From positions 124,001-188,000 of the forward strand of contig NZ_FODX01000004.1 of the NCBI RefSeq assembly GCF_900110495.1: a stretch of DNA of 64,000 nucleotides, read 5' to 3'. Below the pieces are notes generated by a model. The model was not told where the DNA came from, did not search any database, and worked only from the letters and a program-made list of their open reading frames with translations. The DNA is from Nitrosovibrio sp. Nv6. GTDB lineage: Bacteria; Pseudomonadota; Gammaproteobacteria; Burkholderiales; Nitrosomonadaceae. The first letter of the stretch is position 1. Every line of letters starts with the position of its first letter. This document shows, in pieces, positions 39,800 to 48,929 of the stretch. A program made the translations under genes and the position numbers.

Positions 39800-40351
39800 T
39801 TAATGACAAATAATATCTGCTGCTTCGGTCAAATCCCTGACTGAATACACCGGTTGTCGATAGTCACCCATTACCCACTCTGTCTCGTTGCCGTTATTGA
39901 AGTGGATGGTGTGGCAGCCGGAGCGGTTGCCCGCTTCCACGTCATGCAGGATATCGCCGATCATCCAGGAGATTTGCGGCTTGATCGCGTAGTCCTTCGC
40001 TGCCCGTAAAATCATTCCCGGCATTGGTTTTCGGCATTCGCAGCCGTCATCCGGGGCGTGCGGGCAATAATAAAAAGCGTCTATTTGAGCGCCATATGGC
40101 GCCAGCAGCGTTTGAATCCGCCTGTTGATCGGCAGGAGATCCTTTTCCTTGAACAAGCTTCTGGCGATGCCCGATTGGTTGGAAACGACAATCAGTTTGT
40201 AGCCGGCATCTTTCATACGGCGGAGCGCCCGGCCGGCACCACACGAAAGCCAGACGTGCCGCGGATCGACGTTGTACGGCACATCATGAATGAGGGTACC
40301 GTCCTTATCGATAAAGACAGCCCTGCCCCCTTCCATCGGCTCTACGGCCAT
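39800..40351 (-). CDS. gmhB: D-glycero-beta-D-manno-heptose-1,7-bisphosphate 7-phosphatase
   Basis: 183 residues, HAD superfamily. The nucleophile motif is FIDKDGTLI; motif II is VVSNQSGIARS; the zinc-binding loop is CPHAPDDGCECRKP; the acidic motif III is MIGDILHDVEAGNRSG. It removes the 7-phosphate between the two HldE reactions. It overlaps the SDR gene by 10 bases upstream and lies 50 bases before hldE. Function is well supported by the neighbours. Confidence 0.93.
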   Translation of the reverse strand: MAVEPMEGGRAVFIDKDGTLIHDVPYNVDPRHVWLSCGAGRALRRMKDAGYKLIVVSNQSGIARSLFKEKDLLPINRRIQTLLAPYGAQIDAFYYCPHAPDDGCECRKPMPGMILRAAKDYAIKPQISWMIGDILHDVEAGNRSGCHTIHFNNGNETEWVMGDYRQPVYSVRDLTEAADIICH

Positions 40352-41073
40352 GACGTCTCCCTCATTGGCAGCACCATTACCTCTGGTATCACCGTTTCGT
40401 CCGGCTGGGTCAGAACAAAGTGAACCGTCTCGGCCACATTTTTAGGATCCTGAAGAACATTTGGGTCGGTATCGGGAAACCGCTCCATGATAAAGGGAGT
40501 GCGCATTCCGCCGGCAACCACGGCGGTAACTTTTATATTATCCCGGCGGCCTTCGGCATGCAGAGCGTGGCTGAAACCAAGCAGGCCCCACTTACTGGCA
40601 TGGTACGCGGTCGCCTCGGTCCAGACCCGCTTCGCAGCCGTGGAGGTAACATTGACAATGTGGCCCTTCCCCTGACGCTTCAGTAACGGATAGATGGCTT
40701 TTGACAGCAGGAAAGGACCGTGTAAATTCACCTCCACTACGCGCTCCCAGTCAGCGATGCTCAGATCTTCGATCGAGAGCGTCACGTCCGTACCGGCATT
40801 ATTGATCAATACATCAACGCGCCCATGTTCGGCCATAATGTCATCGACAGTCTGCCTGACATCATCCTCATTACGAACGTCCAGTAAATACGAGTAAGCG
40901 GTGCCGCCCGCATCGTTGATAGCCTGGACTACGCTTTTCACTTGATCTTCCTTGATATCACAGGCGCAGACAATCGCCCCCGCTGCGCCGAGGGTGTTCG
41001 CAATAGCCTCGCCCAACCCCTGGCCCGCACCAGTAACAATGGCTACTTTATCCGTTACGCTTTGTTGACTCAT
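40342..41073 (-). CDS. Short-chain dehydrogenase/reductase in the heptose operon
   Basis: 243 residues from ATG 41073, which overlaps the preceding stop as ATGA. The frame is open further upstream, but that would overlap the glycosyltransferase gene by 73 bases. Classical SDR motifs are IVTGAGQGLGEAIA (cofactor), INNAGTD, and the catalytic Ser-Tyr-Lys set in NVTSTAAKR and YHASKWG. The protein resembles 3-oxoacyl or sugar-alcohol dehydrogenases, not the extended SDR HldD that epimerises ADP-heptose. Its place in this operon suggests a sugar or aldehyde substrate, but this is inference. Confidence 0.88.
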   Translation of the reverse strand: MSQQSVTDKVAIVTGAGQGLGEAIANTLGAAGAIVCACDIKEDQVKSVVQAINDAGGTAYSYLLDVRNEDDVRQTVDDIMAEHGRVDVLINNAGTDVTLSIEDLSIADWERVVEVNLHGPFLLSKAIYPLLKRQGKGHIVNVTSTAAKRVWTEATAYHASKWGLLGFSHALHAEGRRDNIKVTAVVAGGMRTPFIMERFPDTDPNVLQDPKNVAETVHFVLTQPDETVIPEVMVLPMRETSWP

Positions 41074-43007
41074 GCTTTGATTTTCCTCTTGTTGATGATT
41101 TTTCCAGATCGGCCAACCACCTGGAGCTGACCCATTGGCCATTCTTCCGGTTCCTGAATAGTATTCTGATCGTCCACCATGATTTGCTGCTCAACCAAGT
41201 GACTCAGCATGTGGAGAACAAGCAGCTGTACTTCCTGAATACGCGACGTCTCATTCGATGGAACGATGATGTTGAGATCCGTCAATTCGGCAACAGGTCC
41301 GCCCTCTTTACCGAGTAGTCCAATACAAAACATTTCTCGCTTGCGAGCCGCCCGAATCGCCGCGACAAGATTCAGCGACTGCCCACTTGTGCTGATAACA
41401 ATCAGAATGTCGCCAGCTTGCCCATATGCGTCGACCTGCCTCGCAAAAACCTCTTCAAAGGTAAAATCATTTGCCCAGGCAGTTACAAATGTTGTATCGG
41501 CCGTGAGCGCCATAACTGGCAGGCCCCTACGTTGAGAGGCCTCGAACCGGCCGACGAGTTCGGTCGCAAAATGCTGCGCTTCGGCGGCACTACCGCCATT
41601 GCCGCAGACCAGCACCTTCCCTCCTCGCGCGAGTGACCGATAAATAGCCTGCGCGGAATCAAGGGTGGCAAGGCGGATTTTCCGCTTCGACGTTTTAATG
41701 GTATTTATCAATGACTCGAAGGAGTCGTCGATGTATGAGAGCGGGTCATCCTCGTCGTCCGTCCGCAAAGGGCTCTGCATCGCGACCCGTTCATACATGT
41801 TGGCCGTAAGATGCGTTGCCTTCATCCATGTATAGTTCTCATTGACATGACGAATGGCGTTGTCCTTGAAGTACTTCATGAGTTTATTGCTACTCAGTAG
41901 TTCAATGATGCGCCGGCCAAGCAAGGCGGGATCGTTTGCGGGCACGAGAAAACCGGTTTTGCCATCTATAACGGTGGATTTGATGCCGCCGACATTTGAA
42001 CCTATCACTGGCGTTCCGCACGCCATGGATTCAAGCGGGGTAATCCCGAAGGGCTCATACCAAGGCGTCGTCGTAAACACATCGGCTGCGCTGTAGTAAT
42101 AATGCAACACGTCGCGAGTCCGGCGTCCCACAAATGTAACGAGATCACTTCCGCCTTCTGCTTCGGCCAATTTTTGCAAGCGGCCGATTTCCGGGGTGGT
42201 TTCGGGGTTGGGCTCATCTGATTCGCCGCCCACAATCAACAGTCGCGCGTTGAAATTATGCTCCCGCCGCATGTAGCCGAGCGCTTTTATGACGTTATCA
42301 ACTCCTTTACGCGGCACCATGCGGCCCAGCTGCAGGATGATTTTTTCCTTGGGATCAAGTTTCAACGCCATCCGGGCGAACAGTTTATCGAGCGGGTAAA
42401 TCTCATCCGGGCGGAAACCGTTTGGAATAATAGTGATCTTTTCGGAATCCGCCTGATAGAGATTTATCAGGTCGTCCCGATCCTGCGGGCATAACGCCAC
42501 TATCTGGTCCGCCTCTGCTACTATCCGTTCCTCGATGGCAAAACCTTCATCGGGGAACCAGTCGTTCCTGCCCTGATGGATTCTGCGCACTTTTGCCAAA
42601 GCATGAAAGGTAACGACGAAAGGAATACGAAGTTTCTGCTTGATGTCCGCCGCCACGAGTGCAGACATAAAGAAGTGGGCGTGAATAAGCTTGTAGGGGT
42701 TGTTTTCTGCTTCAATAACGCGCAGCATGTCCTTCGTAAAAGCCGGCATATAAGGGAGCAGCTTTTCTTTGGGAATGAACGTTACCGGGCCGGCTCTTAC
42801 ATGGATGACGCGTATGCTTCCCCGCCAGTTAATGATTTCGGGCATGCGCCGGTCGTCCCAACGGGTAAATATGTCGATCTCGTAGCCCAGCGCCGCCAAA
42901 TGCTGGGCCAGCTCCGCCACTGCAATATTTTGCCCGCCTGTATCTGCGCCTCCGACGGCTGCCAAGGGTGAAGCGTGTTCGCTTATAAGGGCAATTCTCT
43001 TCTTCAT
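41070..43007 (-). CDS. Glycosyltransferase (GT4) fused to phosphoheptose isomerase GmhA
   Basis: 645 residues. Residues 1-415 form a GT4 enzyme of the sucrose-phosphate-synthase type (HASPLAAVGGADTGGQN, LQLGRMVPRKGVDNVI, the EX7E motif in EPFGITPLESM at about 318-326). Residues about 450-610 form a SIS-domain isomerase closely like GmhA (VLVCGNGGSAAEAQHFATEL, WANDFTFEEVFARQ, VISTSGQSLNLV). GmhA converts sedoheptulose-7-phosphate to heptose-7-phosphate, the first step of ADP-heptose synthesis. It is the first gene of the operon, preceded by AAGGGG. The fusion joins the first synthetic step to a transferase in one polypeptide. Confidence 0.93.
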   Translation of the reverse strand: MKKRIALISEHASPLAAVGGADTGGQNIAVAELAQHLAALGYEIDIFTRWDDRRMPEIINWRGSIRVIHVRAGPVTFIPKEKLLPYMPAFTKDMLRVIEAENNPYKLIHAHFFMSALVAADIKQKLRIPFVVTFHALAKVRRIHQGRNDWFPDEGFAIEERIVAEADQIVALCPQDRDDLINLYQADSEKITIIPNGFRPDEIYPLDKLFARMALKLDPKEKIILQLGRMVPRKGVDNVIKALGYMRREHNFNARLLIVGGESDEPNPETTPEIGRLQKLAEAEGGSDLVTFVGRRTRDVLHYYYSAADVFTTTPWYEPFGITPLESMACGTPVIGSNVGGIKSTVIDGKTGFLVPANDPALLGRRIIELLSSNKLMKYFKDNAIRHVNENYTWMKATHLTANMYERVAMQSPLRTDDEDDPLSYIDDSFESLINTIKTSKRKIRLATLDSAQAIYRSLARGGKVLVCGNGGSAAEAQHFATELVGRFEASQRRGLPVMALTADTTFVTAWANDFTFEEVFARQVDAYGQAGDILIVISTSGQSLNLVAAIRAARKREMFCIGLLGKEGGPVAELTDLNIIVPSNETSRIQEVQLLVLHMLSHLVEQQIMVDDQNTIQEPEEWPMGQLQVVGRSGKIINKRKIKA

Positions 43008-43358
43008 GCTTTCCCCTTCTACTGAAGCCAGACAGATTACCTATCTTGGTTATGGGACATGAGCAGCATGGACCAGGCAAAGTTTTACCGTAAAGCCTCG
43101 TCGGTGGACCCACTTAGCGGTGTCCAGACAACTACGGATGGAGCATCTCCACCAGATCAGCCCGCCGAATTAAGCATAGATGACTCTGCGCTGATGTCAA
43201 CTCAAGCGATTTTTCCCGGAATCGGTGCTATAAAGCAGCTGGAGAGTGAGGGCGGTGAGATGTCAAGCGACGGAAAGCTATAGATGCGGGCCTCCGAGTT
43301 CCGGAGGACCGGCATTCTCATTAATGCAATTGGAAACGTCCAGCGCTCAGCCAAACGA
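43008..43358. other. Intergenic stretch between relA end and the heptose operon
   Basis: About 350 bases that should hold the operon promoter. A plus-strand frame (43059-43283, 74 residues, polar and Ser-rich) has no clear ribosome site or family and is not called. A perfect 6-bp hairpin CCTCCG-AGTTC-CGGAGG lies at about 43288-43304; no T-run follows on either side. Confidence 0.5.
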
Positions 43359-45566
43359 TCATTTCCGCGATGCCGATATCACTCCGGGTACGCTCCCTAT
43401 CAACGCCAGAACGCGACGCAACTGCGTGAGATCGGTAATTTTCAGCGTAAACTGCATGGTTGCGGTAACGTCCCGGCTTTGCGCGCGGGTAGCGGCAACA
43501 TCGATTTTTTCGCGAGACAAAACGTTCGAAATATCCCGCAGCAATCCTTGCCTGTCCTGAGCCTCGACCTCCACATCGACCGGATAACTCATGCCTTTCG
43601 ATAAATCCCACTCCGCGGAGATGAGGCGCTCGATGCTTTCCCCGGATAAGCGGGACAGATTCGAGCACTCTTGACGATGTATCGTGATGCCGCGTCCACG
43701 CGTGACAAAACCAATGATCGGATCTGGCGGAGCAGGTTTGCAACACCTCGCAAACGTCGTCAGCAGCTTGTCAACACCGACGACGAGTATGCCGGAATCA
43801 TATTGGGAGACGGGTTTCCTGTCTGTCGGCAACTCGGGAGCCGGCATTGCAGGCTCGGGCCCGCCGACCAGGAACGACCCTAACTCACGGGTATTGATAT
43901 CTCCTCTGGCCACCGCGGCCAGGAAAGCGTCGAGTTTGGCAAACTTGAACTCACCGGCCAGTTTGTCCAGGCTCATCGCGGTCATGCCGTGGCGCTGCAA
44001 TTCCTTTTCCACTAGCGCTCGCCCCTGCGTTAACGCGGCGTCGCGCTGCTGGCTGCTGAACCATTGCCTGGCCTTTGACCGTGCACGATGGCTCTTCAGA
44101 TAACCCAAAACGGGATTGAGCCAGTCCCGGCTCGGTCCGCCCTGTTTAGCGGAAATGATTTCCACCCGTTGCGCATTTTGCAGCGTGTAGTCGAGCGGGA
44201 CCATGACATCGTCGACTTTTGCACCACGGCAGCGGTGACCAAGGTCGGTATGCACGTGGTAGGCAAAATCTATTGGCGTGGCGCCCTTGGGCAAGGAAAT
44301 TACCCTGCCCTGCGGAGTCAGCACGTAGACTGAGTCCTCGAACAACGCAACCTTGAAATGCTCGTCTAATTCGCCTGCGTCCGCGACGTCGTCCTTCCAT
44401 TCCAGGATCTGCCTCAACCAAGCAATTTTTTCTTCATACCTGGCATCGCGCCTCGCCCCTTCTTTATAGCGCCAGTGCGCGGCCACACCCATTTCCGAAT
44501 GCCGATGCATTTCATGGGTGCGAATCTGCACTTCAATCACCTTGTCTTCCGGGCCATGGACAGCGGTATGAAGCGAACGGTAATCATTGCCTTTCGGTCT
44601 GGCGATATAATCGTCGAATTCCTTCGGGATGGGCACCCACAGGTTATGTACCACCCCCAGCGCGGCATAGCAGTCCCTCACGTCGTCAACAAGAATGCGC
44701 ACAGCGCGGGCATCGTGGATTTCCTCGAAGTCCACACCCTTGCGTTTCATTTTTTTGTGGATGCTGTAGATGTGTTTCGGGCGCCCGGTGACTTCAGCCT
44801 TGATTCCTGTTCGCTGCAATTCGCCGCCCAATTTATCCACCACCATGGCAATATACTGTTCCCGGATGCGGCGCGTATCCTCAAGCAAAGTGGCGATTTT
44901 TTTATAGCGTTCGGGGTCGATAATTCGAAACGAAAAATCTTCCAGCTCCCACTTCAGTTGCCACAGCCCCAGGCGGTTCGCCAATGGTGCGAATATATCC
45001 AGCGTCTCATGTGCGATGTCCGCTCTATTGGGAACGTTATTCCCCGCGATATATCGCATTGTCTGCAAACGATCCGCCAGGGCAATGATGACGACACGAA
45101 TGTCTTCGACCATAGCCAGCAGCATTTTGCGTAATGCCTCGACTTGCGCGCCACGATCCACTCCATTGCCGGTCCCTCCCGCTCCCATTGTCCTGATGCG
45201 GCCCATGCGTGCCATTCCTTCCACCAGGTGAGCTACCGTCGGGTTGAAAGCGGCTCGCACTTTTACCTCATATTCATCCAGATAATCCGGCACAGCGTAA
45301 AGAATGCCTGCCACCAGAGTGTCGCTATCGACCCGCAGCGAGGCCAGAATTGATGCTACGCCCTGCATGTGCTGAATGCTCGGCTCTCCCGTGGGAAGGA
45401 ATCTGCCGGCGTAAAACGGGTGGGAAAAATCCAGCGCATGGGCGAGTACCTCGGTTTCACCGGGAGAAAAGATAGGCGCCAAGGTTTCCAGCCAGGACGT
45501 ATCATCCTGTCTCTGCATGGCGGAAGAAGCTACTGCGGGATCTGCATCCGGCGATCTGTCGCTCAT
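43359..45566 (-). CDS. relA: GTP pyrophosphokinase RelA (monofunctional type)
   Basis: 735 residues. It makes (p)ppGpp on stalled ribosomes. The domain order is an HD domain (about 50-190), synthetase (about 250-370), TGS (about 410-470), zinc-finger/helical and ACT (about 660-735). The HD domain is degenerate: the HDTVED-type motif is replaced by AVPDYLDE (about 91-98), so hydrolase activity should be lost. The synthetase carries the acidic EFDD motif (about 316-319) that marks RelA, rather than the RFKD type of bifunctional enzymes. It starts 5 bases after the comEC stop, so the two share a transcript. Confidence 0.95.
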   Translation of the reverse strand: MSDRSPDADPAVASSAMQRQDDTSWLETLAPIFSPGETEVLAHALDFSHPFYAGRFLPTGEPSIQHMQGVASILASLRVDSDTLVAGILYAVPDYLDEYEVKVRAAFNPTVAHLVEGMARMGRIRTMGAGGTGNGVDRGAQVEALRKMLLAMVEDIRVVIIALADRLQTMRYIAGNNVPNRADIAHETLDIFAPLANRLGLWQLKWELEDFSFRIIDPERYKKIATLLEDTRRIREQYIAMVVDKLGGELQRTGIKAEVTGRPKHIYSIHKKMKRKGVDFEEIHDARAVRILVDDVRDCYAALGVVHNLWVPIPKEFDDYIARPKGNDYRSLHTAVHGPEDKVIEVQIRTHEMHRHSEMGVAAHWRYKEGARRDARYEEKIAWLRQILEWKDDVADAGELDEHFKVALFEDSVYVLTPQGRVISLPKGATPIDFAYHVHTDLGHRCRGAKVDDVMVPLDYTLQNAQRVEIISAKQGGPSRDWLNPVLGYLKSHRARSKARQWFSSQQRDAALTQGRALVEKELQRHGMTAMSLDKLAGEFKFAKLDAFLAAVARGDINTRELGSFLVGGPEPAMPAPELPTDRKPVSQYDSGILVVGVDKLLTTFARCCKPAPPDPIIGFVTRGRGITIHRQECSNLSRLSGESIERLISAEWDLSKGMSYPVDVEVEAQDRQGLLRDISNVLSREKIDVAATRAQSRDVTATMQFTLKITDLTQLRRVLALIGSVPGVISASRK

Positions 45567-45571
45567 CTTTT

Positions 45572-48004
45572 TTATGCTCGTGTGTTAATCTCGGGAATAT
45601 CCTGCCAGTAGCGGCGCCGCAGTGCGCGCGAGGTTTCCACCGAAAGGTCATTATCCTCAAAACGCAGCAGTATCGCGCCATCGATATCGCTACGCAGCAA
45701 CCTGCTTCCAACTGCCCGATAACGCTCCACCACGTCATCCTTGGGATGCCCGAAGCGGTTGCGATATCCTACGGTAAATATTACCAGCCCTGGATTCACC
45801 CGGCGTACAAACTCGTCGGTTGAGGAAGTTTTACTCCCGTGATGGGGCGCGACCAGCACTGTGGAGGCGAGGTTGCCGGCGTCATTTGCGAGCAACTGGT
45901 ACTCGGATTTTTTCTCGATGTCGCCCGGCAGCAGCACACTGCCGTGCAAAGTGGTGATTTTCAGCACGCAGCTTAACGCGTTGGTTTTGAGCCTGGGATT
46001 ACTGTAATTATGTTCCGAAGGATGCAACATGTCGAAGCGAATCCCGTCCCATTGCCACGACTGTCCCGCACGGCACCGTTGCCTGTTGGAAGCGGCCCGT
46101 TGTATGGGATGATCATCGCTCAACGATGAAACCAGCCATTCCACCGGCACGGCTTGCTGTACCGACAATGCCCCGCCGCTGTGGTCTCCGTCAGCATGCG
46201 TTACGATCATTGCGTCAAGATGTTTTATACCTTCTGCCCGCAGAAAAGGAACAATGGTGCGGTTGCCGCTATCCGCCTCCGAGCTGAAACCCGGGCCCGT
46301 ATCGTAGAGCAAGGCATAATTTTCCGTACGCGCCACGACCGCCAATCCCTGGCCGACATCCAATATGGTCAGCCACAACTCTCCTGATGCCGGCTTTGGC
46401 GGAAGCGCCAGAAACATGGGCAGCAACGCAACCAGCCCCAGCCATCGAGCCGGGAAACCCGTGGTAAGCCTGGGTCCTAATCCCCCTGATCCCAACCCCA
46501 GCCCTAATGCCCCGGGCAGCATTATCCAGAAGATTCCGGCCATTCCGGCCATGACCGCCCAGGTGGGCGGCGCATGCTGACTCCAGACCGCCTGTGGTGA
46601 ATCGCTCATCCATTGCATCGCTTCCATGCAAGCGCTCAGCAGCCAGTGCGCGGGCGTTAACATGAAATCGAGCGGCGGCAGCGCAGCCAGCAGGGTTAAC
46701 GGAACCACCACCAGGCTCACCAGGGGGATCGCTATGGCATTGGCAACAGGCGAAACAAGCGATACCTGCTGAAACATCGCCAGCAGGGGAGGTATCAGGC
46801 TAAGCGTTATCGCCCATTGCACCCGCGCCCAACCGATTAACCAGTGCGATCTACCGATACGCCCGACCGATATCAACATGATGACCGCTATCGCACCGAA
46901 CGATAACCAGAATCCGGGTGATAGTACCGCCCATGGATCAAACATCACCACTGCCAGCAATGCCCAGGCCAGTACTGCCGTCATCGAAGTGGATCGCCCC
47001 AGCCACAAAGCGATGGCCACTACCGCAAGCATATAAACTGTACGCTGCGCCGGGATTGCAAACCCCGCCAGCAGCGCATACCCTAACGCCACTACCAGCC
47101 CCGCGACGGCTGCGGCTTTGCGCGCCGGCAGCAGCAGCGTCAAATAATGACTCCGCCGCCACAACCAGTAAACCAGCGCAAATATCAGGCCAGATACCAT
47201 GGTGACATGGAGCCCGGATATACTCATGAGATGGTTTATTCCAGTGCGGGTAAATATCTGCCACTGTTCGCGGGGAATGGCGCGCTGGTCGCCCACCGCC
47301 AGCGCAACCAGAACACCGGTATAAGCATGGCCTGGCAACGCGCGCGTAAAACTTTCGCGAACTTCCTCGCGCAAGCGCTCAATCTGGTAAGCCGGTCGGC
47401 TGACCATTTCGTCCAGACGCATGTTTCCATCATTTTTCCGGACGTAGCCGCTAGCCCGTATGTTGCGTTCCAAGGCCCATTGCTCGAAGTCAAAGCCATG
47501 GGGATTGACGCTGCCATGCGGACGTTTGAGCCGCGTAGTGATCCGCCAGCGCTCACCTGCGCTGATTTTAGGGGGCGCAGCCTCTGCCGCCGAACGCTTT
47601 CCGTGCTCGTCATACCAGGAGAGGGAAATGTGTGCGGGAACAATGGCGCCCGTCGTCAGCACTTGCTCCACATCGAAAGCAAAACGCACGTGCCTCTCGT
47701 TGACTTGCGGCAACTCTGCTACCACGCCGATCAACTGGATATCGCGTCCTTCCCATTCATGCGGGAGCACATCCGCCAGGCGCCACTGGGCAAAAGCCGC
47801 TGCCCAGAAAAATCCCGCTCCCAGAAAAACACCAGTTAATAGAGCTTTGCCGATAGCGATAAAAGTAGCGTCTCGAGCGCGCAGGAACAGGAATGCGAGT
47901 GCTGCGCCGGGCAATAATGCGTATGCCAACGCAATGGCCGGCAGTGCGGCCTGCTGTTGCAGCAGTCCGACTCCAACGGCAAACGCCAGAATATAGGCTT
48001 GCAT
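45572..48004 (-). CDS. comEC: DNA internalization channel protein ComEC/Rec2
   Basis: 810 residues, usual for the family. An N-terminal membrane and OB-like segment (DUF4131, about 1-200), a competence-domain channel of about eight helices (about 230-510; LMSISGLHVTMVSGLIFAL is diagnostic), and a C-terminal metallo-beta-lactamase domain (THADGDHSGGALSV; LVAPHHGSKTSST). It carries single-stranded DNA across the inner membrane in natural transformation. The metal-binding residues are present. It is upstream of relA in one operon and divergent from the DUF2062 gene. Confidence 0.95.
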   Translation of the reverse strand: MQAYILAFAVGVGLLQQQAALPAIALAYALLPGAALAFLFLRARDATFIAIGKALLTGVFLGAGFFWAAAFAQWRLADVLPHEWEGRDIQLIGVVAELPQVNERHVRFAFDVEQVLTTGAIVPAHISLSWYDEHGKRSAAEAAPPKISAGERWRITTRLKRPHGSVNPHGFDFEQWALERNIRASGYVRKNDGNMRLDEMVSRPAYQIERLREEVRESFTRALPGHAYTGVLVALAVGDQRAIPREQWQIFTRTGINHLMSISGLHVTMVSGLIFALVYWLWRRSHYLTLLLPARKAAAVAGLVVALGYALLAGFAIPAQRTVYMLAVVAIALWLGRSTSMTAVLAWALLAVVMFDPWAVLSPGFWLSFGAIAVIMLISVGRIGRSHWLIGWARVQWAITLSLIPPLLAMFQQVSLVSPVANAIAIPLVSLVVVPLTLLAALPPLDFMLTPAHWLLSACMEAMQWMSDSPQAVWSQHAPPTWAVMAGMAGIFWIMLPGALGLGLGSGGLGPRLTTGFPARWLGLVALLPMFLALPPKPASGELWLTILDVGQGLAVVARTENYALLYDTGPGFSSEADSGNRTIVPFLRAEGIKHLDAMIVTHADGDHSGGALSVQQAVPVEWLVSSLSDDHPIQRAASNRQRCRAGQSWQWDGIRFDMLHPSEHNYSNPRLKTNALSCVLKITTLHGSVLLPGDIEKKSEYQLLANDAGNLASTVLVAPHHGSKTSSTDEFVRRVNPGLVIFTVGYRNRFGHPKDDVVERYRAVGSRLLRSDIDGAILLRFEDNDLSVETSRALRRRYWQDIPEINTRA

Positions 48005-48198
48005 CAGTGACTTGAGCTATCTATTGAAAATACGAACATTGGAAAACTATCGGGCCAATGAGGAAAACGGCACTTCGCCTCAAAAGTTTCGCCCTTCAGT
48101 CATGCCAGTACAACATCGGAGCAATTGGAGGAAAGAACGATTGCTTCAAGCCGCCGGATTTCCGGTTGGCATACCGAAGGCTGGTCAGGTTATTTACG

Positions 48199-48228
48199 TT
48201 GCACCCCAAGCCTGTATTTCCGTACACT
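48199..48228 (+). promoter_or_regulatory. Possible promoter giving a leaderless DUF2062 mRNA
   Basis: TTGCAC (48199-48204), an 18-base gap and TACACT (48223-48228). Transcription would start close to GTG 48235, the likely translation start, which has no Shine-Dalgarno. Confidence 0.35.
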
Positions 48229-48234
48229 CTTCTT

Positions 48235-48810
48235 GTGTCGCGAAAATTTTTCAAAAAATATCTGCCCTCTCACGAGACCATTCGGCAAAACCGTTTTGTC
48301 GCGCTATTTGGAAAACGCCTGCACCATCACAATCTGTGGCATCTGCACCGCCGGTCAGTGGCAGGAGGCGTTGCAGTGGGTTTATTTGCCGGCCTGATTC
48401 CCGGCAGCAACCCCGTTCAGTTCTTTTTTGCCGCCTTGCTTGCCATCGTTTTCAAGGTAAATCTCCCCGTGTCAGCAATTACGACACTCTATTCCAATCC
48501 CTTTACCATCGTGCCAATCTATGTTGCCGCCTACGCCATTGGTGCATTCGTGACAGGCGAGGGCACGGGCAGCATGCCCCAAATGGAGCTGCACCTGATG
48601 GACAAGAGCATCAGCGAATGGATTCCCGCATTGATGGATTGGGTGATTTCGCTCGGCAAGCCTTTACTCGTGGGTATATGTCTGCTGGCGCTGCTGCTTT
48701 CTCTGGTGGGTTATTTCGTGGTGCGCGGAGGATGGCGGCTATACGCGATTTACGAATGGCGAAAGCGGGCGAAACGACGCAGACAAAACGACGCGGATAA
48801 AACCAGGTGA
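48235..48810 (+). CDS. DUF2062 membrane protein
   Basis: 191 residues from GTG 48235. The conserved core begins at once: SRKFFKKYLPSHETIRQNRF, then WHLHRRSVAGGVAVGLFAGL, LYSNPFTIVPIYVAAY and a basic C-terminus. Three or four membrane segments. An upstream in-frame ATG (48058) would add 59 residues that do not look conserved, so I prefer the GTG. Members are linked to envelope or glycan functions but no reaction is known. It is divergent from comEC and convergent with lolD. Confidence 0.82.
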   Translation: MSRKFFKKYLPSHETIRQNRFVALFGKRLHHHNLWHLHRRSVAGGVAVGLFAGLIPGSNPVQFFFAALLAIVFKVNLPVSAITTLYSNPFTIVPIYVAAYAIGAFVTGEGTGSMPQMELHLMDKSISEWIPALMDWVISLGKPLLVGICLLALLLSLVGYFVVRGGWRLYAIYEWRKRAKRRRQNDADKTR

Positions 48811-48929
48811 ATCGCTTCGGATGAAATAAGCGAAAGGAAGCTCGTCAAGATCTCATCAACTCGTTACAAGATGGATGAAATCAAGCTCCAGGCTGCGGAA
48901 ATGCCGCACTCGCAACGAGTGTTATAGCT

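Noticed and set aside
43059..43283. 74-codon plus-strand open frame before relA end
   Set aside because: No family, weak ribosome site. The polar, Ser-rich product slightly recalls an anti-sigma factor, but this is not enough to call it.
44475..45134. Long plus-strand open frame antisense to relA
   Set aside because: It is a shadow of relA; the translation has no domain, and relA itself is fully conserved.
48907..48921. CACTCG-CAA-CGAGTG hairpin as a terminator between DUF2062 and lolD
   Set aside because: Only a 6-bp stem, and no T-run on either side.
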